Assembly (NCBI GenBank): GCA_013811715.1
Contig: JACCUS010000305.1
Span: 1-10,081, forward strand
Length of the DNA: 10,081 nucleotides
Direction: 5' to 3'
DNA from: Nocardioidaceae bacterium
GTDB lineage: Bacteria > Actinomycetota > Actinomycetes > Propionibacteriales > Nocardioidaceae
A program made the translations under genes and the position numbers. Position 1 is the first letter of the stretch. Every line of letters begins with the position of its first letter. Shown in pieces: positions 5,780 to 10,081 of this stretch. A model generated the notes under the pieces. The model ran no database searches and was not told the DNA's origin. It saw nothing but the letters and a program-made list of their open reading frames with translations.

Positions 5780-6630
5780 CGCTGGTGTCGATGTTCGACG
5801 CGGTGCGGTCTGCGAGACCCGGTGCGCTCGGAGCGTTCAACGTGATCCAGCTCGAGCACGCCGAGGCCATCGTCGCCGGCGCCGTGGTTGCCCGCCGGCC
5901 GGTGGTGCTGCAGATCTCGGAGAACACCGTCGGCTACCACGGCTCGCTCGCACCGGTGGCGGTCGCGTGCCTGCGGATGGCGGCCGAGTCGTCGGCCGAG
6001 GTGGTGGTCCACCTCGACCACGCGACGTCGGTCGGACTGGTCCGCGAGGCGATCGGGCTCGGCGTCGGGTCGGTGATGTACGACGCGTCGGCGCTACCGC
6101 ACGAGGAGAACGTGGCCGCCACCGCCGAGGTGGTGGGCTGGTGCCATGAGCGTGGCGTCTGGGTGGAGGCCGAGCTGGGCGAGGTCGGCGGCAAGGACGG
6201 GGCGCATGCGGCGGGCACCCGCACCGACCCAGACGAGGCGACCGCGTACGTCGCCGCCACCGAGGTCGACGCGTTGGCCGTGGCGGTCGGCTCGTCACAC
6301 GCGATGCTGACCCGGGACGCGGCACTGGACCTCGAGCTGATCGCGGCGCTGGCGGTCGCCGTCGACGTACCCCTTGTCCTGCATGGCTCGTCGGGGGTGC
6401 CGGATGATGGCCTTGTGCGGGCCGTCGCGGCGGGGATGGTCAAGGTCAACATCGCGACCCAGCTCAACAAGGTGATGGCCGAGGCGGTGCGCGCGGCGCT
6501 GGCGGCCGACCAGTCACTCGTCGACCCGCGGAAGTACCTCGGCCCGGGCCGCGACGCCGTCGCCGCCGAGGTCACCCGGCTGCTGCGTCTGCTGTGCCCG
6601 CCCGCCCACCCCCGCCGAGACGCCAGTTAG
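5776..6630 (+). CDS. Class II ketose-1,6-bisphosphate aldolase (GatY/KbaY/Fba type)
   Basis: A 284-residue zinc aldolase from ATG 5776, overlapping the PfkB stop codon in ATGA, with Shine-Dalgarno GAGGAG at 5764-5769. Motifs in order: GAFNVIQLEHAEAIV; VVVHLDHATS, with catalytic Asp81 and zinc ligand His82; SVMYDAS; WVEAELGEVGGKDG, with Glu133; AVGSSHAM, with His175; VLHGSSGVPDDGL, with zinc ligand His203 and the phosphate-binding glycine loop; and VKVNIATQLN. It cleaves a ketohexose bisphosphate to dihydroxyacetone phosphate and glyceraldehyde 3-phosphate. As the last gene of an amino-sugar operon it is probably a tagatose-1,6-bisphosphate aldolase; fructose bisphosphate is the alternative. 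The domain seems to end near RLLRLL. The last residues, CPPAHPRRDAS, and the stop codon run into a repeated element that forms the terminator hairpin, so the C-terminal tip may be repeat-derived. Confidence 0.94.
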   Translation: MTLVSMFDAVRSARPGALGAFNVIQLEHAEAIVAGAVVARRPVVLQISENTVGYHGSLAPVAVACLRMAAESSAEVVVHLDHATSVGLVREAIGLGVGSVMYDASALPHEENVAATAEVVGWCHERGVWVEAELGEVGGKDGAHAAGTRTDPDEATAYVAATEVDALAVAVGSSHAMLTRDAALDLELIAALAVAVDVPLVLHGSSGVPDDGLVRAVAAGMVKVNIATQLNKVMAEAVRAALAADQSLVDPRKYLGPGRDAVAAEVTRLLRLLCPPAHPRRDAS

Positions 6631-6635
6631 CGCCC
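6615..6635 (-). repeat. Inverted partial copy of the dispersed repeat
   Basis: This stretch reads CCGAGACGCCAGTTAGCGCC plus one C. It matches, in inverted orientation, the right half of the full repeat at 7478-7518 in 20 of 21 positions. It sits head to head with the full copy that begins at 6635 and so creates the hairpin. It also encodes the last residues (RRDAS region) and the stop codon of the aldolase. Confidence 0.7.
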
Positions 6636-6674
6636 CCGACACGCCGAAATCGCGGGCGCCAACTGCCGTCTCGG
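6635..6674 (+). repeat. Dispersed about 40-base palindromic repeat, copy 1
   Basis: The copy starts CCCGACACGCCGA and ends with a GGGCG..AACTG.CGTCTCGG block. It shares the first 13 bases exactly, and 18 of the last 21, with the copy at 7478-7518; the middle 6-7 bases differ. Its two ends are themselves imperfect inverted repeats (CCGACACG against CGTCTCGG). It looks like a small intergenic palindromic repeat family, similar in style to REP elements. Copy number elsewhere in the genome is unknown. Confidence 0.75.
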
Positions 6675-6676
6675 CG

Positions 6677-7471
6677 TTAAGGGAGGAAGTCGATGAGGAG
6701 GCTGGTCACCTCGTCGGGGCGTTCAAGAGAGGGCAGGTGAGCCGCCCAGGGGAGCGTGACCAGCTCCGAGCACGGGATCCCGACGGAAAGGTGGGCGGCG
6801 ATGGCCTGGAAGTGGTCCATGTCGTCGCCGCCGGTCACGATCAGCGTCCGTGCAGAGATCGACGCCCCCTCCACGTCGATCTTCTCCAGCTCAGGTGCCG
6901 GATCGGAGGCGCCCGCAGCGATGCCCACCTCGAACGCGCGCCGCTGCATCTGGCGTACCAGGTCGCGGGTCTCGTCGGAGGCCTCTAGCCCGAGCCACGT
7001 GCTGACGTTGAGCTCGACGGCGCCGTCGATGTCACCTGTCTCCAGCAGCGCGTCCTCCGCGTCGTCGAACGCCTCGGCCTGTGCCGTGGCCTCGAGTCCC
7101 TGATACGCAGGGCACAGCAGCACCAGGCACGCAACTCGCTCGGGCGCGGTCGTCGCCACCTCCATGGCGACCCTCCCGCCGAGCGACGAGCCGACGAGCG
7201 ACGCTTGGTCGATGTTCAGATGGTCGAGCAGCTCAACGACATCGGTGGCGTAAGCGAACCTCTCGCCCGGCAGCGGCGTCTTGCCGAAGCCGCGCAGGTC
7301 GGGCACCACAACGCGAAAAGAGTCACGAAGCGCGGCCACCTGGGCGTCCCACATCCGTCGGTCGCACACGCCTGAGTGCAGCAGCACGACGACGGACCCG
7401 GCGCCCTCGTCATCATGGCTCAACAACACGTCTGTCAGGCTAGACCCTTCCAAACTGCGGCGAGAGGTCAC
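6677..7471 (-). CDS. Alpha/beta hydrolase
   Basis: A 264-residue protein if started at GTG 7471-7469. Other in-frame starts (TTG for residue 7, GTG for residue 15, VLLSHDDEG) are plausible, because the family usually begins near LTDVLLSHDDEG. GGAAGGG, a possible Shine-Dalgarno, falls six bases before a CTG at residue 12, leaving the start unsettled. Fold landmarks: VVVLLHSGVCDRRMWDAQ, the oxyanion region; VVVPDLRGFGKTPLP; nucleophile elbow LVGSSLGGRVAME, with G-x-S-x-G and Ser96 as nucleophile; VTGGDDMDHF, with the acid at Asp216 or Asp217; and LPWAAHLPSLERPDEV, with His245. It resembles 3-oxoadipate enol-lactonase-like and general esterase members; the substrate cannot be assigned. It is convergent to the aldolase operon and divergent from the reductase gene, standing alone between two direct copies of one repeat. 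Confidence 0.9.
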   Translation of the reverse strand: MTSRRSLEGSSLTDVLLSHDDEGAGSVVVLLHSGVCDRRMWDAQVAALRDSFRVVVPDLRGFGKTPLPGERFAYATDVVELLDHLNIDQASLVGSSLGGRVAMEVATTAPERVACLVLLCPAYQGLEATAQAEAFDDAEDALLETGDIDGAVELNVSTWLGLEASDETRDLVRQMQRRAFEVGIAAGASDPAPELEKIDVEGASISARTLIVTGGDDMDHFQAIAAHLSVGIPCSELVTLPWAAHLPSLERPDEVTSLLIDFLP

Positions 7472-7477
7472 TTTGTG

Positions 7478-7518
7478 CCCGACACGCCGACTAAACAGGG
7501 CGATAACTGGCGTCTCGG
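7478..7518 (+). repeat. Dispersed palindromic repeat, copy 2
   Basis: This copy begins CCCGACACGCCGACTAAAC and ends with a GGGCGATAACTGGCGTCTCGG block, in the same orientation as the copy at 6635-6674. Its ends pair as CCCGACACGCC against GGCGTCTCGGG with one mismatch. It fills most of the space between the divergent hydrolase and reductase genes, so whatever promoters drive them must overlap or flank it. No convincing -35/-10 pair was found here. Confidence 0.75.
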
Positions 7519-7539
7519 GGCTTGGGTAACGTGAAACGC

Positions 7540-8535
7540 ATGCGGTTCGTCGTCTACGGTCCTGGCGCCATCGGGGGTGTCATCGGCGGGCTGTTGCACC
7601 AGGCCGGCCGCGACGTGGTGCTGATCGCCCGGGGTGAGCACCTCAGCGCGATCCAACGGCGCGGCCTTCGGGTCGAGACACCCGTTGGCACAACCGTCGC
7701 CGAGGTCGAAGCGGTCGGCTCGCCGGACGAGGTCGGCTGGCGGCGCGACGACGTCGTACTGCTCACCATGAAGAGCGACGCCACGCCGGCCGCGGTGCGC
7801 TCGCTCGCGGCCTCGGCGCCGGCCGAGACCGCGGTGGTCTGCGCGCAGAACGGCGTCGCCAACGAGCCGACCGCGTTGCGCTGGTTCGAGCACGTGTACG
7901 GCGTCTGCGTGATGATGCCGGCGGCTCACCTGACACCGGGGGTGGTGGAGTCGAACAGCACGCCGACGCCGGGGATCTTGGACATCGGACGCTACCCAAC
8001 CGGTGTCGACGACCGCTGCCGGGACGTGGCGACAGCCCTGGGGGAGGCCGCATTCGTGTCGGAGGCCCGGGCCGACATCATGCGCTGGAAGCACCGAAAG
8101 CTGCTGATTAACCTCGCCAACGCCGTCGCGGCGGTCTGCGCTCGCGGCCCGGAGTTCGAGGAGTTGCGTGCGCTGATCGTCGCCGAGGGCGAGGCGGCGC
8201 TGAAGGCGGCTGCGATCGAGCCGGTGACAGAAGCGGAGGACAACGAGCGTCGCGGCGACATTCTGCGGCGCGGCGACATCGGGGGGCGGCCGCGCGGCGG
8301 CGGCTCGACATGGCAGAGCCTGCAGCGCGCAACTGGCGCGATCGAGACCGACTATCTCAACGGCGAGGTGGTGCTGTTGGGGAGGCAGCACGGCGTGCCG
8401 ACGCCAGCCAACGAGCTGATCCGCCAGCAGGCGAGCCGGCTCGCGGCGACGCGAGCCGGACCAGCCAGCGTAGACGCCGCAGACCTGTTGGCCCTGCTCC
8501 ACCCGCAGCAGGAGGGGACGCTGCGCCGGCCATAG
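7540..8535 (+). CDS. Ketopantoate reductase (ApbA/PanE) family dehydrogenase
   Basis: A 331-residue protein from ATG 7540 (MRFVVYGPGAIGG). An upstream in-frame GTG at 7531 is possible, and neither has a strong Shine-Dalgarno. The N-terminal Rossmann fold shows YGPGAIGGVIGGLL, the NADP(H) loop, followed by VVLIARGEHL and VVLLTMKSDAT. CAQNGVANE carries the conserved Asn104. MRWKHRKLLINLANAV carries the probable catalytic Lys187 and Asn191. The C-terminal helical domain has STWQSLQRATGAIETDYLNGE and GVPTPANELI, matching the substrate-binding S...E..YLNG region. Canonical PanE reduces 2-dehydropantoate to pantoate for coenzyme A synthesis. This family has many paralogues of unknown substrate, and no other pantothenate gene is nearby, so panE itself is not claimed. 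An extra RRGDIGGRPRGGG stretch precedes the STWQSL block. Confidence 0.92.
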   Translation: MRFVVYGPGAIGGVIGGLLHQAGRDVVLIARGEHLSAIQRRGLRVETPVGTTVAEVEAVGSPDEVGWRRDDVVLLTMKSDATPAAVRSLAASAPAETAVVCAQNGVANEPTALRWFEHVYGVCVMMPAAHLTPGVVESNSTPTPGILDIGRYPTGVDDRCRDVATALGEAAFVSEARADIMRWKHRKLLINLANAVAAVCARGPEFEELRALIVAEGEAALKAAAIEPVTEAEDNERRGDILRRGDIGGRPRGGGSTWQSLQRATGAIETDYLNGEVVLLGRQHGVPTPANELIRQQASRLAATRAGPASVDAADLLALLHPQQEGTLRRP

Positions 8536-8574
8536 CCGCCCAGGCGTCGCATCTTGTCCGCGCCGCGGGTGCGG

Positions 8575-8687
8575 TCAGACCGCGGAGAGCTTGCCGTCCG
8601 CTGTGCGCACGACGAGGCCGTCGGCCACGCAGAACGCCATCGTCCGGTCGAAGCGCCCCTGCTCCCAGACCTGGGCGCTCGCAGTGG
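8575..8687 (-). pseudogene. Short coding-like tail after the MFS gene, possible gene remnant
   Basis: Just after the MFS stop codon, a minus-strand frame different from the MFS frame runs about 37 codons to a TGA at 8577-8575. It reads in pieces as VWEQGRFDRTMAF, then CVADGLVVRTADGKLSAV. Nearly every codon ends in G or C (one ACA is the exception), and the amino-acid mix looks like genuine protein. No ATG or GTG precedes it outside the MFS gene; the only internal ATG would give 21 residues. It may be the 3' end of a gene destroyed by rearrangement, or chance. I do not recognise the family. The rest of the spacer (8536-8574) shows nothing clear. Confidence 0.3.
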
Positions 8688-10081
8688 TCAGGCTGGAGTC
8701 GGGGCGTGCTCGTCGCGACGGCCGCCGCCGGGCTCGGGACCTGGCTCGTCCTCGGCCGTGAGCGGCCTCGCGATGTCCTCCAAGGTCTTCTGCTCGGCGT
8801 GGACTCCCAGGAAGATCGCCACTATGCCGCCGGCAACCATGAGGGCTGCTCCCACGTAGTACCCGGGCGCGATACCGGCGATCTCGCCGCTGGCGGTGGC
8901 GTCGTCGATCAGCTTGCCGAAGTACAACGGCCCGGCGATGCCGCCTGCGGCCGTGCCGACCGCGTAGAAGAACGCGATGCACAATGCTCGGACCTCCATG
9001 GGGAAGATCTCACTCGCGGTGAGGTACGCCGCGCTGGCTCCGGCCGAGGCGAAGAAGAAGATCACCATCCCCATCGCGGTCAGCGAGAAGGCCGAGAACG
9101 ACCCGAGGTAGAACCCGGCGATCGCGAGCAGCACACCGGAGATGATGTAGGTGCCGGCGATCATCTTCACCCGACCGACGGTGTCGAACAACGTCGACAG
9201 CAGCAGCGCGCCGGCGAAGTTGCTGGCGGCGAAGGCTGCGATGTAATAGCCGGTCTGGGTGACGCCTAAGAACGTCTCCAGGCTGCTGCCGTAGGTGAAG
9301 AAGAACGCGTTGTAGAGGAACGCCTGGCCGATGAACATCGACAGACACAGCACCGTCCGCTTGGGGTACAGCGTGAAGACGGTCTTGGCGATCAGGGGAA
9401 GGCCGATGGTCTTGCGCTGCCGGATCGTTATCGAGTCGCTGACGCTCGGCAACTCCCTGCCCGTGCTTTCTTGCACCTTCTCCTCGATGTCGCGGACGAT
9501 CTGCTCGCCCTCCTCGTCGCGGCCGTGGATGTACAGCCAGCGCGGGCTCTCGGGGACGTACTTGCGCACGAACAGCACACCCACGGCGAGGATCGCGCCG
9601 AGAGCGAAGGCGAACCGCCAGCCGAACTCGGGGTTCACCATCGTCGGGTCGAGCAGCGGGATGGTCAGCAGCGCTCCCCCGCCGGCGCCCACCCAGAACG
9701 AGCCGTTGATGGTGATGTCCACTCGGCCCCGGTACTTGGCGGGGATGAGCTCGTCGATCGCCGAGTTGATCGCGGCGTACTCGCCGCCGATACCCGCTCC
9801 GGTCAGGAAGCGGCAGGCGAAGTACCACGTCGGGTTCATGGAGAACGCGGTCAGCACCGTGGCGACGGTGTAGACGCCGAGGGTGATCATGAACAGCTTC
9901 TTCCGGCCGAAGCGGTCGGTCAGCTGGCCGAAGAAGAGCGCGCCGAGGCACGCGCCGGCGACGTACACCGCGCCCGCGAAGCCGACGTCGTAGGCGGAAA
10001 GCCCCAGGCCGGTGCCTTCCGGCTCCAGCGCGGCCGACATCGAGCCGACGATGGTCACCTCGAGCCCGTCGAGGATCCACA
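8688..10081 (-). CDS. MFS transporter, sugar-porter-like (partial, N-terminus off window)
   Basis: About 463 residues are visible, ending in TGA at 8690-8688. The frame stays open to the window edge, and the first codons read WILDGLEVTIVGSM, the typical end of the first membrane helix. The GTG at 10058 is therefore internal and the true start lies beyond 10081. MFS signatures: GQLTDRFGRKK between helices 2 and 3; RFLTGAGIGGEYAAINSAI and AKYRGR in the helix 4-5 region; GWRFAFALGA; VPESPRWLYIHGR before a charged central loop (EEGEQIVRDIEEKVQE); a second-half copy TLFDTVGRVKM; and ASEIFPMEVRAL. These place it in the sugar/metabolite porter branch, a proton-coupled inner-membrane carrier of about 12 helices. 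The C-terminus is a hydrophilic, Pro/Glu-rich tail (EDEPGPEPGGGRRDEHAP). The substrate is not readable. It could import the sugar of the upstream operon, but it lies 2 kb away on the other strand, behind unrelated genes. Confidence 0.92.
   Translation of the reverse strand, partial: WILDGLEVTIVGSMSAALEPEGTGLGLSAYDVGFAGAVYVAGACLGALFFGQLTDRFGRKKLFMITLGVYTVATVLTAFSMNPTWYFACRFLTGAGIGGEYAAINSAIDELIPAKYRGRVDITINGSFWVGAGGGALLTIPLLDPTMVNPEFGWRFAFALGAILAVGVLFVRKYVPESPRWLYIHGRDEEGEQIVRDIEEKVQESTGRELPSVSDSITIRQRKTIGLPLIAKTVFTLYPKRTVLCLSMFIGQAFLYNAFFFTYGSSLETFLGVTQTGYYIAAFAASNFAGALLLSTLFDTVGRVKMIAGTYIISGVLLAIAGFYLGSFSAFSLTAMGMVIFFFASAGASAAYLTASEIFPMEVRALCIAFFYAVGTAAGGIAGPLYFGKLIDDATASGEIAGIAPGYYVGAALMVAGGIVAIFLGVHAEQKTLEDIARPLTAEDEPGPEPGGGRRDEHAPTPA

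Larger units (their letters stand above)
6613..6676. terminator. Long hairpin between convergent genes, probable bidirectional terminator
   Basis: The arms 6613-6634 and 6655-6676 pair over 22 positions with two mismatches around a 20-base loop. The left arm begins CGCCGAGACG and the right arm ends CGTCTCGGCG. The aldolase stop codon (6628-6630) lies in the left arm. The stop codon of the convergent hydrolase (6677-6679) touches the right arm. No U-run follows on the plus strand, which is common in high-GC actinobacteria. Position and stem length support termination in both directions; function is inferred. Confidence 0.65.

Noticed and set aside
8563..8585. Small hairpin GCGGT-cag-ACCGC (8571-8583) within CCGCGG repeats between the convergent reductase and MFS genes, as a terminator.
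   Set aside because: The stem is only five pairs with a three-base loop; such GC palindromes are common here, so support is too weak to annotate.

Overview
The window is very GC-rich, with almost every third codon position G or C, frequent GTG starts and weak Shine-Dalgarno sequences. This points to a high-GC actinobacterium. A Nocardioidaceae-like genome is a guess from overall feel only. No rRNA, tRNA, CRISPR array, integrase or transposase was seen.

Layout. (1) 1-1694, minus strand: the start of an AzlC-type amino-acid exporter (cut by the window edge), a GNAT acetyltransferase and a DeoR-family sugar-phosphate-responsive regulator, probably one transcript reading regulator > GNAT > azlC. 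(2) 1695-1774: a short divergent control region with a mirror-image pair of related 14-15 bp sites, one beside each divergent gene. (3) 1775-6630, plus strand: five genes joined by four successive 4-base stop/start overlaps. They encode an AgaS/GlmS-like SIS isomerase-deaminase, a ROK sugar kinase, a NagA-type amino-sugar-6-phosphate deacetylase, a PfkB-family phosphosugar kinase and a class II ketose-bisphosphate aldolase. (4) 6613-6676: a long hairpin, built from a repeated element, that closes the operon and holds the aldolase stop codon. (5) 6677-7471, minus strand: an alpha/beta hydrolase with a copy of the same repeat at each end. (6) 7540-8535, plus strand: a ketopantoate-reductase-family dehydrogenase. 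(7) 8536-8687: a spacer carrying a short unassigned coding-like tail on the minus strand. (8) 8688-10081, minus strand: a sugar-porter-like MFS transporter whose N-terminus lies beyond the window.

How the genes work together. The five-gene operon makes a complete cytoplasmic route from a free N-acetylhexosamine to triose phosphates. The ROK kinase would phosphorylate the sugar, the NagA-type enzyme would deacetylate it, and the SIS enzyme would deaminate and isomerise it to a ketohexose 6-phosphate. The PfkB kinase would then phosphorylate C1, and the class II aldolase would cleave the 1,6-bisphosphate. An SIS deaminase together with a dedicated PfkB kinase and class II aldolase fits N-acetylgalactosamine (via tagatose 6-phosphate) better than N-acetylglucosamine, whose product fructose 6-phosphate enters glycolysis directly. 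The DeoR-type protein is the obvious local regulator, in the position AgaR holds in proteobacterial aga clusters. No uptake system for the sugar is adjacent. A ROK kinase instead of PTS components implies entry as unphosphorylated sugar by an ABC or MFS transporter encoded elsewhere, or possibly by the MFS protein at the right end.
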